The position numbers were made by a program, and so were the translations under genes. The notes below the pieces were generated by a model. The model made no database searches and was not told the origin of the DNA. It saw only the letters and a program-made list of their open reading frames with translations. From Firmicutes bacterium UBA5010 (GTDB taxonomy: Bacteria; Bacillota; Clostridia; Tissierellales; Sedimentibacteraceae): DNA of 48,000 bases. Below are positions 1 through 8,054 of this stretch, one piece after another. Where the stretch lies: the NCBI GenBank assembly GCA_002396645.1, contig DGYI01000063.1, forward strand, positions 25,262 through 73,261. The letters are read 5' to 3'. Each line of letters starts with the position of its first letter. Position 1 is the stretch's first letter.

Positions 1-449
1 TCATTAAGTGTTTCTATATCATTAGTGGCACGCGTTACAAGTCTTCCTATCGGGTTATTGTTGAAAAAATTAATCGATAATTTGTGAAGATGTCTGAATA
101 CATCTAATCTTATATTGTATATAATTTTTTGTCCTATATAAGCTAAAACCATAGCCTGAGCGTAACTAAGTATTAAGCTTAAAGCTACTATTCCGAGAAA
201 CTTAAGACCCAACACGATTATCTGATTTCCGGCATCAGGGTTAGGAGTATTTATGTTCTCTACTATCAAATCTGTTGCATTACCCAAAATTATCGGCTGA
301 TATAACTCAAGTCCGACTATCAGAAGTATAAAAATTATAGCCATAGCAAACCATCCTATATATGGTTTTGCGTATTTTAACAATCTTCTTATCGTTTTAA
401 AGCTATATTTTTTGACATCTAAATTGTCCATGTTTTCCATATCTTCCAT
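1..449 (-). CDS. ABC exporter subunit, BmrD/TM288-like, C-terminal part beyond window edge
   Basis: This is the N-terminal 149 or so residues of an ABC-type multidrug/lipid exporter half-transporter; the rest lies outside the window. The reading frame opens with MEDMENMDNLDVKKYSF, then hydrophobic membrane helices, and reaches the exporter signature region 'FFNNNPIGRLVTRATND', which sits in the first intracellular loop of type I ABC exporters. The ATG at 449 is chosen because an AGGAGG-type ribosome-binding site lies just upstream (about 455-460). It starts 15 nt after the stop of the upstream exporter gene, so the two are co-transcribed and probably form a heterodimer. Its nucleotide-binding domain is not visible. 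Substrate cannot be told. Confidence 0.85.
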   Translation of the reverse strand, partial: MEDMENMDNLDVKKYSFKTIRRLLKYAKPYIGWFAMAIIFILLIVGLELYQPIILGNATDLIVENINTPNPDAGNQIIVLGLKFLGIVALSLILSYAQAMVLAYIGQKIIYNIRLDVFRHLHKLSINFFNNNPIGRLVTRATNDIETLN

Positions 450-464
450 TTATACGCACACCTC

Positions 465-2255
465 CTAAGCTTCTTCATCTATCATCTTTTCAAGCAATTG
501 CTTTTGATAAAGCGAATTGTACAAACCGTTATTAGCGACTAATTGATCATGATTGCCCTGCTCTATCAGCTTGCCTTCATCAATTACTATTATGTGGTCT
601 GCATGTTGAATTGTCGAGATTCTATGAGCTATAATAATATTAGTTTTTCCTGATCTTTGCTTTTCCAAATTATTTAAAATCTTCTCTTCTGTATCTGTAT
701 CAACAGCAGAAACAGAATCATCAAGTATTAATATTTCAGGTTCTTTAATCAGTGCTCTCGCCATAGAAACTCTTTGTTTTTGTCCTCCCGAAAGAGTAAC
801 TCCTCTTTCGCCTACTATGGTTTCATAGCCTTCCTTAAAGTCTTCTATGTTATCGTGCACACAAGCAAATTCCGCAGCACCGATAACATTGTCCATTGAC
901 AAGCTTCCATTACTGAAATCTATATTGTTTTTAATTGTGTCTGAGAATAAAAAGTTATCCTGAGGCACATATCCTATATTTTCTCTGAGAGTTTTTAACG
1001 GAATATCCATTATATCTGTTCCGCTGATAAAAATGCTGTTCTTATCAACATTGTACAGTCTCAGCAGAAGATTAACCAAGGTTGTTTTTCCGCTTCCTGT
1101 TCTTCCTACTATACCTAAGGTCTCGCCTCTTTTTACTTCGAATGATATATTTTCAAGAGCATATGTATCGGTATCGGGATATTTGTAGTTTAAGTTATTG
1201 AATTTTATGCTGCCTTCAAAATTATCTAAGCTCTTTGCATTATCCGAGTCATAAATTTCTACCTCTTGATGTAAAACTGATTCGATTCTTTTTAGAGAAG
1301 CAGAGCCCATTGTTATAATATTTATTGTCATACCTATCGCCATCATAGGCCATACAAGCATTCCTAAAAATTGCAAAAACGCAACAAAATTACCTACAGT
1401 TATTGCTCCGTTCACAGTTATGTATCCACCATATGCTATCGCAACAGCCATTGCCGCTCCCGCAATAGAAGTCATAACAGGGTTCATTGCGGCATACATC
1501 TTCATTAAGTTCATATTTTCTTTAAAATAATTCTGATTTACCTTTTCAAATGCTTCTATTTCTTTCTCTTGCTGTACAAAGGCTTTAATTACTTTTATGC
1601 CGGATAAATCCTCCTGAACAAAGTCGGAAACTTTAGCGAATGCATCCTGTCTGCTTGCAAACTTTCTAAACAGAGTAGGTCCCAATTTAGAAGTAACTAA
1701 GGCAATGAATACAAGCGGTATAACAGCAGCTATAGTTAATGATACATTTATTTCCGTAACCATGTTGTACAAAGTGAACATCAAAAGAGCCGCAACGTCA
1801 AAAACCATTAGAACACCCATAGCCATAGCTTGTCTTACAGCCTCAAGGTCATTTGTTACATATGCCATTATTTCTCCGGTTTTATTGTTATTGAAATATT
1901 TTTGAGACAATTTCTCAAGATGCTCAAACAAATCATTTCTTATATCTCTTTCTATTTTTCTTGCCGCACCAAAAATAAGCAATCTCCAAAATATTCTTCC
2001 CAAGATGATAATTGCAGCGACTATAGCAAGAGTAATAGCCTTATTTCCGATTTCATCTATTGAAATATTATTCTTTTCTAAGCCATCAATAACATTACCG
2101 ATAATTATCGGTATTCTTGTTTGTAAATAATCAATTAGAATTAAAAACAAAGCTCCTATTATATAACCTAGCTTATATTTTTTTATAAAGCTTCTTATAT
2201 ATGGACTTTTAACTAAGCTTAAAATACTGTCTTTTTCTTCTGTTAATTTTTCCAT
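465..2255 (-). CDS. ABC exporter subunit, BmrC/TM287-like (degenerate NBD)
   Basis: A 596-residue membrane-spanning/nucleotide-binding fusion of the type I exporter family. The N-terminal half has about six hydrophobic helices. The C-terminal half has Walker A GRTGSGKTT (about residue 384), signature LSGGQ (about 488), Walker B ending ILILDD (about 508-513) and the H-loop histidine in AHRIS (about 544). The residue after Walker B, normally the catalytic Glu, is Asp, as in the non-canonical subunit of heterodimeric exporters such as TM287/288 and BmrC/BmrD. This fits the second exporter gene 15 nt downstream. The start at 2255 (MEKLTEEK) has GGAGG 5 nt upstream; a longer frame to 2333 is rejected because it runs into the -35 box. 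Substrate unknown. Confidence 0.92.
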   Translation of the reverse strand: MEKLTEEKDSILSLVKSPYIRSFIKKYKLGYIIGALFLILIDYLQTRIPIIIGNVIDGLEKNNISIDEIGNKAITLAIVAAIIILGRIFWRLLIFGAARKIERDIRNDLFEHLEKLSQKYFNNNKTGEIMAYVTNDLEAVRQAMAMGVLMVFDVAALLMFTLYNMVTEINVSLTIAAVIPLVFIALVTSKLGPTLFRKFASRQDAFAKVSDFVQEDLSGIKVIKAFVQQEKEIEAFEKVNQNYFKENMNLMKMYAAMNPVMTSIAGAAMAVAIAYGGYITVNGAITVGNFVAFLQFLGMLVWPMMAIGMTINIITMGSASLKRIESVLHQEVEIYDSDNAKSLDNFEGSIKFNNLNYKYPDTDTYALENISFEVKRGETLGIVGRTGSGKTTLVNLLLRLYNVDKNSIFISGTDIMDIPLKTLRENIGYVPQDNFLFSDTIKNNIDFSNGSLSMDNVIGAAEFACVHDNIEDFKEGYETIVGERGVTLSGGQKQRVSMARALIKEPEILILDDSVSAVDTDTEEKILNNLEKQRSGKTNIIIAHRISTIQHADHIIVIDEGKLIEQGNHDQLVANNGLYNSLYQKQLLEKMIDEEA

Positions 2256-2586
2256 TTCAACCTCCATAAAATTCCCTAAAGCATAATATCTATTGTATAA
2301 TAATATTATACATAATACAAAAGAATTTTGCAAAAATACTATTGAATATTTTTATGACGACTTTATTCGATTAAATGATTTTATCAAAAAATTTTGGGTA
2401 TATGTTATGATACAATTAACATAAATTTACAAAAAATTTTACATAACAGAAAAATTTTTGTTTAAATTTGATTTTTTTGTGCTATAATGTTTTTTGTAAT
2501 TTGTCTTGTATCTGCTTATTGCTAAAACTTAATGATAAAGTATATTGGCAATAAAAACATGCAGAACGAGAACAGGAGGAAAATAA
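2256..2586. other. divergent intergenic region between exporter operon and panT-coaX
   Basis: About 330 nt without a convincing gene. It holds the exporter promoter (2305-2333) and, toward panT, an extended -10 element TGCTATAAT at 2480-2488 with only a weak -35 (TTGTTT at 2458-2463, 19-nt spacing). A 7-nt inverted repeat TGTTATG/CATAACA (2403-2409 and 2442-2448) brackets an AT-rich stretch. The leader to panT would be about 90 nt; I recognise no riboswitch in it. Confidence 0.5.
2305..2333 (-). promoter_or_regulatory. sigma-A promoter of the ABC exporter operon
   Basis: Read on the minus strand: TTGCAA (2328-2333), a 17-nt spacer, TATAAT (2305-2310). The predicted transcription start near 2298 lies about 43 nt before the chosen ATG at 2255. 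Confidence 0.7.
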
Positions 2587-3168
2587 ATGAATACAAGCAA
2601 TAAAACACGCAAACTCACTTTTTTAGGAGTTATGCTATCATTAACAATTGTTTTTGTTATGGTTACAGCTATACCGGGAGCATCAGCTACAATAGCGCTT
2701 TTTATGTTTATTCCAACCATAATAACAAGCATACTTTATGGTCCTAAAATGGGAGCCCTGATGGGATTTCTTGCAGGTCTGATCACTCTTATAAGAGCGT
2801 ATATAGCTCCGCTTTCAGCATTTGATTACTTTTTTCAAAACCCTTTAATATCAATATTACCAAGGATATTTATCGGTATAAGCCCTTACTTTGTTTATAA
2901 GGGTATAAAAAAAGTATTCAATTTTACAGGAGCTCAAAGTTTATCTGCAATATTGGCAGGTGCATCAGGTGCAATAACAAATACAATTTTGGTTGTAATA
3001 GCTTTGTACCTTATTTATGGAGCTAAAATCGTAAGCGACTACGGTTTATCAAACTCTATAATTGCTTTTTTTGTCGGAATAGCAGGTATAAACGGATTAG
3101 TAGAGGCTGTTACAGCCGCCATATTGACATTACCGGTAGTCAATATATACATGAAACTAAACAAATAA
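2587..3168 (+). CDS. panT: ECF transporter S component, probably pantothenate-specific (PanT-like)
   Basis: A 193-residue, almost wholly hydrophobic protein with five to six membrane helices, the size and layout of the substrate-binding S component of energy-coupling-factor vitamin transporters. It would bind its vitamin outside and be energised by shared EcfA/A'/T subunits encoded elsewhere. An AGGAGG site stands directly before the ATG. The stop lies 15 nt before the TTG start of coaX, so the two form one operon. Because coaX phosphorylates pantothenate, the context points to pantothenate as the substrate. The family call is seen from the sequence; the substrate is inference from the neighbour. 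Confidence 0.8.
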   Translation: MNTSNKTRKLTFLGVMLSLTIVFVMVTAIPGASATIALFMFIPTIITSILYGPKMGALMGFLAGLITLIRAYIAPLSAFDYFFQNPLISILPRIFIGISPYFVYKGIKKVFNFTGAQSLSAILAGASGAITNTILVVIALYLIYGAKIVSDYGLSNSIIAFFVGIAGINGLVEAVTAAILTLPVVNIYMKLNK

Positions 3169-3183
3169 TATTTGGAGGTCATC

Positions 3184-3957
3184 TTGATTTTAGTAGTAGA
3201 TATAGGAAATACAAATATAGTTTTAGGGGTTTACAATAATGATGATTTGTTGGGAAGCTGGAGAATTTTAACAAAGACAGAAAGAACAGCTGATGAATAC
3301 GGTATGTCTATATTAAGCTTACTCCAATTTAACAACATAAATTATAAAAAAGTAGACAGTGCTATCATATCCTCGGTAGTTCCAAATGTGATGCATTCTT
3401 TCACAAATACAATGAAAAGATATTTTGGCATTGAGCCGTTAATTGTAGGACCCGGAATTAAAACAGGTATTATGATAAAATCCGAAAATCCGAAGGAAGT
3501 AGGAGCAGACAGAATTGTAGATTCAGTGGCTGCATATGAGCAATACGGCGGGAAAGATCCTCTTATAGTTATTGACTTTGGAACAGCTACTACTTATGAT
3601 GTTATCAGTGAACAGGGTGAATTTCTTTATGGAATCACTTCACCCGGTATTCAAATATCAGCTGATGCTCTATGGAGCAGAACAGCCCAGCTTCCAAACA
3701 TTGAAATAAAAAAACCGAGCTCTATACTTGCTAAAAATACAATTACAAGTATGCAGGCCGGCTTAGTTTACGGATATATCGGTCAGACCGAATATATTAT
3801 CAAGAAAGTAAAAGAAGAAATGAAAAATGAGAATATTAAGGTTGTTGCAACCGGCGGACTCGGAAGAATAATAAGTGATGAAACGGAATACATAGATATA
3901 TATGATCCGCAGCTGCTTCTTAAAGGATTAAAAATTATACATGATAAAAATAAATAA
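3184..3957 (+). CDS. coaX: type III pantothenate kinase
   Basis: CoaX makes 4'-phosphopantothenate from pantothenate and ATP, the first step of coenzyme A synthesis. The 257-residue product is the usual length. It shows the ASKHA phosphate-binding loop DIGNTN (residues 6-11), GADR (107-110) with the catalytic-site aspartate, and DFGTATTYD (131-139). The start is taken as TTG at 3184, giving MILVVDIGNTN, because GGAGG at 3174-3178 is 5 nt upstream; an in-frame TTG at 3172 overlaps that site. It is co-transcribed with the PanT-like gene. A strong bidirectional terminator follows. Confidence 0.95.
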   Translation: MILVVDIGNTNIVLGVYNNDDLLGSWRILTKTERTADEYGMSILSLLQFNNINYKKVDSAIISSVVPNVMHSFTNTMKRYFGIEPLIVGPGIKTGIMIKSENPKEVGADRIVDSVAAYEQYGGKDPLIVIDFGTATTYDVISEQGEFLYGITSPGIQISADALWSRTAQLPNIEIKKPSSILAKNTITSMQAGLVYGYIGQTEYIIKKVKEEMKNENIKVVATGGLGRIISDETEYIDIYDPQLLLKGLKIIHDKNK

Positions 3958-3969
3958 TAAGTATTAAAA

Positions 3970-4000
3970 AGTACCGCTTAGATATAATCTAAGCGGTACT
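3970..4000. terminator. bidirectional terminator between coaX and ytxC
   Basis: Perfect 13-bp stem (3970-3982 with 3988-4000) and a 5-nt loop TATAA. A T-rich run follows on the plus strand and an A-run precedes it, so it can stop both converging transcripts. Confidence 0.9.
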
Positions 4001-4004
4001 CATT

Positions 4005-4844
4005 TTATTTTTTGCAATCATTGCAATCGGTGCAAAATTTTATTCTGTCAATAAAGAGTTTATTGATTATATCAACAGTATTTCTGCTTACTTCATCCAT
4101 GTTTTCATAATTTCTTGTCAAATGCATAATTATTTTTTTAGGAGAAATTGTTATGATTGAATTAATAATACTTTCGTCATATATGATTTCTGAAGGTTCA
4201 AGTTCCTGTGAGAACTCAACATTTGATATTAAACTGATTTTTTTCATACTTTCGTCATATATTTGTAGTTTGCCGTCTTTGAAAATTATATTTATACTTT
4301 CTTTGAGTTCCGAATCTTCTTCAGAAAAATATTTCAATATATTTATGAAGTTTGAATATTCTTTTTTTATTAAATAGCTGTCAATACATTTCTCAACTAT
4401 CTGCTGAGCATATGCCTTTATAAATTTAAGCCTGAATTTCACAAATCCATTTATGTTTATTGTGTTATTATCCTGCAGATATTCATGTATTTTACTTTTA
4501 AAAATCAGACTTGTTTTTATATCGTTATTTATCTCTTCTGCGATATTTTGTTTAATTAAAGCACTCTCACTATCTTCAAAATAAAAATAGCTTTTTTCAA
4601 AATATTTATAAGCTTCCTCTATCATATAATCTTTTATAATATTATTTATTTTGCTGCTAATTTCGTCTGTACACTCATCTCTATCGTCTATCTTATCTAT
4701 ACTATAAATAATTTTATCATAGGAATCATTTTGTGTATCTATTACCGCAGTCATTCCCTTATGTTGTAAATTTGTCAAAACATTGATTATATTATAATAA
4801 CTGATATTATTTTTTCTATCTATTTCTAATGATAAAAGCTCCAA
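4005..4844 (-). CDS. ytxC: putative sporulation protein YtxC
   Basis: A 279-residue soluble protein matching the YtxC family of spore formers. Diagnostic stretches are 'NGFVKFRLKFIKAYAQQIVE', a following 'DSYLIKKEYSNFINILKYF' helix, 'IITISPKKIIMH' and a C-terminal cysteine cluster CTDCNDC. The biochemical role of the family is not established; it is tied to sporulation by regulation and by its presence in endospore formers. It is the last gene of a four-gene minus-strand unit, 58 nt after the DUF6873 gene. The C-terminal cysteines might bind a metal (inference). Confidence 0.82.
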   Translation of the reverse strand: MELLSLEIDRKNNISYYNIINVLTNLQHKGMTAVIDTQNDSYDKIIYSIDKIDDRDECTDEISSKINNIIKDYMIEEAYKYFEKSYFYFEDSESALIKQNIAEEINNDIKTSLIFKSKIHEYLQDNNTININGFVKFRLKFIKAYAQQIVEKCIDSYLIKKEYSNFINILKYFSEEDSELKESINIIFKDGKLQIYDESMKKISLISNVEFSQELEPSEIIYDESIINSIITISPKKIIMHLTRNYENMDEVSRNTVDIINKLFIDRIKFCTDCNDCKK

Positions 4845-4902
4845 ACTGCCACTCCTCTCGTAGGATTATTATTTGCTTTTATCATTTGCAATTATACAAT
4901 TT

Positions 4903-5634
4903 TTATATTACTATTATTGTTCCATAATCTGTTAAAACATTATCTGAGCCTTCTATAATTTTAAGCCCTGCACCTGTAACAAAGCTATACAAATTTTCCC
5001 TTTCCGCCTCATCATAAATTTTGCCTGTCAATAAAAAGTTTTCGCGGTTTAATATTCCCATGCAGCCTCCGGCAAAGCCATATTCAAAACCCTTTAAATA
5101 CACATTCTTAGGATTAAAATACAGACATTCAAGACCTAAATTTCTAATAGTATTATAAATTGTAATATCAGAAGTGATTGCTCTATCATAGTTAATACAA
5201 GCTGTTGAACACTTTGCATATCCCTGGTTTATGTGGATAAAACTTATATCTGATTTTTGCAAATAATATTTTAAAACCTCATCCGTATATTTTAAGTTGT
5301 GTATAGCATAATTCCTAATTCTTGCTACATTATATGCAATATCATTTGGATAGTTTCTACTTAAAGTTTTACCACCTTTAATTACTTTTATTCCGCTGTT
5401 TTTAAATACATCATCATAGTAATCAAAAACATTCGGAGCAACAACAACAGCTGTATTATCTATAGGATGCAAGACCATATCGGGATGTCCGCATACAGGC
5501 TCTAATATGTCGTCGCATTTAATCGTTTTTATTGGTATAATATCAAATTTTTTTAAGGTATCAAAAATTTTTTCATCAGCTCTAAAATCAATAACAGCAA
5601 ATTTAGGCTTCCATGAAATAAGAAACGGATTCAT
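4903..5634 (-). CDS. DUF6873-type protein, GME (pentein) fold
   Basis: A 243-residue soluble protein resembling the clostridial DUF6873 family, which is assigned the guanidino-group-modifying-enzyme fold. Visible features are repeated beta-alpha units, a 'GHPDM' segment (about residue 49) like the acidic/His patches of penteins, two Gly-rich turns (GFAGGCMG, GAGLKIIEGSDN) and a cysteine within CGHPDM and within GGCMG. Whether a catalytic Cys/His pair is complete cannot be judged by eye, so no enzyme activity is claimed. The stop lies 58 nt upstream of ytxC and the start 13 nt downstream of the membrane protein gene, so it is in that operon. Confidence 0.65.
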   Translation of the reverse strand: MNPFLISWKPKFAVIDFRADEKIFDTLKKFDIIPIKTIKCDDILEPVCGHPDMVLHPIDNTAVVVAPNVFDYYDDVFKNSGIKVIKGGKTLSRNYPNDIAYNVARIRNYAIHNLKYTDEVLKYYLQKSDISFIHINQGYAKCSTACINYDRAITSDITIYNTIRNLGLECLYFNPKNVYLKGFEYGFAGGCMGILNRENFLLTGKIYDEAERENLYSFVTGAGLKIIEGSDNVLTDYGTIIVI

Positions 5635-5647
5635 TATTACCTCTCTT

Positions 5648-6691
5648 TTATATTGTTACTTTATATTTTTTGAATATCGATACCAATATTACAAAAATTC
5701 CGCTGAAAATTAGACTAAAATAATAGCTGACGCCTCTCCACAGAAGCACTGCAGTACCTATTATATTTTTAGAAAATACATTTCCAAGAAGCATGACAAA
5801 GCCCATCTCACTTACGCCTATAGTTCCCGGTATAGGTATAAAGCATACTGACATGTATAAAAAGGCTTGCAGGTATATAATTTCAAAAATACTGCTGCCG
5901 CTTAAACCAAGAGATTTATATACAAAATAAGTTATACTGAAAAAAAGTGTTATTTGAACAAAGGTTAAAAAAAACATCTTCAATGTCAGACTTTTATTGC
6001 TTTTCATTTTCTTTATACTAAGATCATATTCATCTATAAATTTATCAATATTATTTTTTGTTTTATCTAAGTTCTTTATAATTTTATATTTACTCAAAAA
6101 CTCTGCAATAAATCCCGCAACATACCCAACAGCCCTTGGTTTTACAGAAATCATCCAAATACCGAATATCATAAAGATGTTTACTAAAAGCCCCAATGCA
6201 ATAAACAAAAATGCTCCGTTAGTGTATTCCAGCAAAATTTTAAGTTTATATACAGCTAATACCAAAGAATATACGGTTACTCCTATCTGAAATAACAAGA
6301 ACTTTTCAACGAGAATAGCTGTACCTTCACTAATGGGTATATTTTCATCTTTCATAATATAAAGCTGTACAGGTTGTCCTCCGGATGCTCCCGGAGTAAT
6401 ATTGCTATAATATTGTCCCACCAAAGTTGTTTTCAGCGCAAGCCAAAACATTGCAATATTGCCTTTTTTACCTGTAAACTTTAATATCAATTTATAAATC
6501 ATATATGCCTCTAAAACCCAAAACGCTAAAAGGCATGCAATTGCAAATACAATGTACTCTACTCTTATATGTTTTACAGCTTCATAAATTGACATTATAT
6601 CATTGTTACTTATTAATACATATATCAGCATTATACTTGAAAAAGCTATAAAGCAAAAGTTAATCATCTTTTTCTTATTATTTTTAGTCAT
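5648..6691 (-). CDS. flippase-like membrane protein (lysylphosphatidylglycerol synthase TM-domain family)
   Basis: A 347-residue integral membrane protein with roughly eight hydrophobic helices, of the family that includes the N-terminal flippase half of MprF and AglD-like proteins. The marker 'YYSNITPGASGGQPVQLYIM' is the conserved loop of this family, followed later by PGTIGVSEMGF. There is no cytoplasmic aminoacyl-transferase domain, so this is the stand-alone type. It sits 22 nt downstream of a UgtP-like diacylglycerol glycosyltransferase gene. Together they suggest transport or exposure of a glycolipid (inference from context). Confidence 0.85.
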   Translation of the reverse strand: MTKNNKKKMINFCFIAFSSIMLIYVLISNNDIMSIYEAVKHIRVEYIVFAIACLLAFWVLEAYMIYKLILKFTGKKGNIAMFWLALKTTLVGQYYSNITPGASGGQPVQLYIMKDENIPISEGTAILVEKFLLFQIGVTVYSLVLAVYKLKILLEYTNGAFLFIALGLLVNIFMIFGIWMISVKPRAVGYVAGFIAEFLSKYKIIKNLDKTKNNIDKFIDEYDLSIKKMKSNKSLTLKMFFLTFVQITLFFSITYFVYKSLGLSGSSIFEIIYLQAFLYMSVCFIPIPGTIGVSEMGFVMLLGNVFSKNIIGTAVLLWRGVSYYFSLIFSGIFVILVSIFKKYKVTI

Positions 6692-6713
6692 CTCATCCTC
6701 CGGTTATTCATCT

Positions 6714-7787
6714 CTAGTTTACATTTTCCAAAATACACTCAAGTACCTTATAGGGCTTAAGATTTCTTCTTATTTTCCTCATATTTTTACAAAGCTTTCT
6801 GGTTTTGTGAGGATTTTTGGCATAATCATTCACTATTTTAAGCAAATCATTACCATCATTTATAACTATACCTAAATTATTTCTTTTTATAAATTCAATA
6901 TTGCCTTTTTCCTGACCTATCTTGCTATCCTTTACAACCAAAGGAAGCTCCTTGTTAATAGCTTCAAAAACTGTTATACCTCCGGGCTTTGTAACCAGAA
7001 ATACAGCTTTATCCATTAACTCATCTATGTTATTGACAAATCCAAGTATATCTATGTTTTTATACAGCTTTAAGGATAATTTAGCGTATAAATCTTGGTT
7101 TCTGCCTGTGACTACAACAGTCTTAAGGCTGCTGTGATTTTCGAGCTGGTTTAGTACCGAATCAGATAAGTCATTTTCCGTCATTCCTGTTGCTATTATC
7201 AAAAGGGTGTTTTTATCTGTCTTTTGACTGTTACTTAAAAAACTGTTTTTAACGGGTATACCTGTTACTTCTATTATATTTTTATCTATACCTTTGCTAA
7301 TCAGCTTATCCTTTATATCCTTAGACGGCACCATATATAAATCTGTTCCCACATACAACCATTCCCAGCTGTCAGCTATATCTGTGATAACCGTAACCAT
7401 TTTAATATTAATTCCATATTCTTTCTTTACTTTTGAAACTGCACATGAGCATAAAGGAAATGTACTTATTATCAAGCTGGGAGAAAAAGAGTTTATGTAA
7501 TTATAAAGCTTTTTATAATAAGTATTGCACAGCAAACTGTCAAATATATTATTTTTATTTGATTTTTTTATATCATAAATAGTATTATACACAACAGGAT
7601 AATGTTCTGTTAAATTATAATATATTTTAGAGCCCACATCCTTTAAGGCAGGATTTAATATATCTAAAATATCAACTATCTCAACATTAAAGTTTTGATT
7701 TTTCAGTTCTATTTGTTCCTTTATAGCATTTGATACGCTTTTATGTCCCATACCAAAAGATGCTGTCAGTATCAATATATTTCGCAT
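6714..7787 (-). CDS. MGDG synthase/UgtP-like glycosyltransferase
   Basis: A 357-residue GT-B glycosyltransferase of the monogalactosyldiacylglycerol-synthase/processive diacylglycerol glucosyltransferase group, acting at the inner face of the membrane. The N terminus ILILTASFGMGHKSVSNAI is the family acceptor-domain motif, and the C-terminal domain has KPGGITVFEAINKELPLVV, the nucleotide-sugar-binding region. The ATG at 7787 (MRNILIL) is preferred over one 15 nt upstream because GAGGAG lies 7 nt before it. It is the first gene of a four-gene unit. The exact sugar and whether it acts on diacylglycerol are not visible. Confidence 0.82.
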   Translation of the reverse strand: MRNILILTASFGMGHKSVSNAIKEQIELKNQNFNVEIVDILDILNPALKDVGSKIYYNLTEHYPVVYNTIYDIKKSNKNNIFDSLLCNTYYKKLYNYINSFSPSLIISTFPLCSCAVSKVKKEYGINIKMVTVITDIADSWEWLYVGTDLYMVPSKDIKDKLISKGIDKNIIEVTGIPVKNSFLSNSQKTDKNTLLIIATGMTENDLSDSVLNQLENHSSLKTVVVTGRNQDLYAKLSLKLYKNIDILGFVNNIDELMDKAVFLVTKPGGITVFEAINKELPLVVKDSKIGQEKGNIEFIKRNNLGIVINDGNDLLKIVNDYAKNPHKTRKLCKNMRKIRRNLKPYKVLECILENVN

Positions 7788-7881
7788 GATATCACTCCTC
7801 ACTTTAGTGACATTGTAACATATTTTAATTATAAATTAATTACGCCATTCTTAATGTTTTATTAAGTTTTATTGTATCTAC

Positions 7882-7928
7882 TGTATTAATACATACAGAA
7901 CAGCATCTGTACTATGTATTATAATACA
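7882..7928. promoter_or_regulatory. pair of related palindromic operator-like sites
   Basis: Two perfect palindromes of the same type: TGTATTAATACA (7882-7893) and TGTATTATAATACA (7915-7928). The second covers the -10 box and the first lies just past the predicted transcription start. CTGTA/TACAG flanks extend the dyad around the second. The layout fits repression by a dimeric regulator that I cannot name. Confidence 0.55.
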
Positions 7929-7946
7929 CAATACAGTGATTGTCAA
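7918..7946 (-). promoter_or_regulatory. consensus sigma-A promoter of the glycosyltransferase-ytxC operon
   Basis: Minus strand: TTGACA (7941-7946), 17-nt spacer, TATAAT (7918-7923); both hexamers match consensus perfectly. The -10 is embedded in a 14-bp perfect palindrome. Confidence 0.88.
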
Positions 7947-7971
7947 GAATTTTACAAGTCAAAACTATAAA

Positions 7972-8044
7972 AAAGAGCCTGAATTTTTTAAGTATAAGAG
8001 TAGCTTATGCTTTATAAGCAGCATTTATACTTTTTCGGCTCTTT
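7972..8044 (-). terminator. nested-hairpin terminator of hslO
   Basis: Three stacked stems: outer AAAGAGCC/GGCTCTTT (7972-7979 with 8037-8044), middle AAGTATAA/TTATACTT (7990-7997 with 8025-8032), inner GCTTAT/ATAAGC (8003-8008 with 8014-8019). On the minus strand the outer stem runs into a T-run. Confidence 0.75.
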
Positions 8045-8054
8045 GCAATGTCAT

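Noticed and set aside
2489..2586. Riboswitch before the PanT-like gene
   Set aside because: The leader is about 90 nt, with only a 5-bp possible stem and no recognisable aptamer core or terminator.
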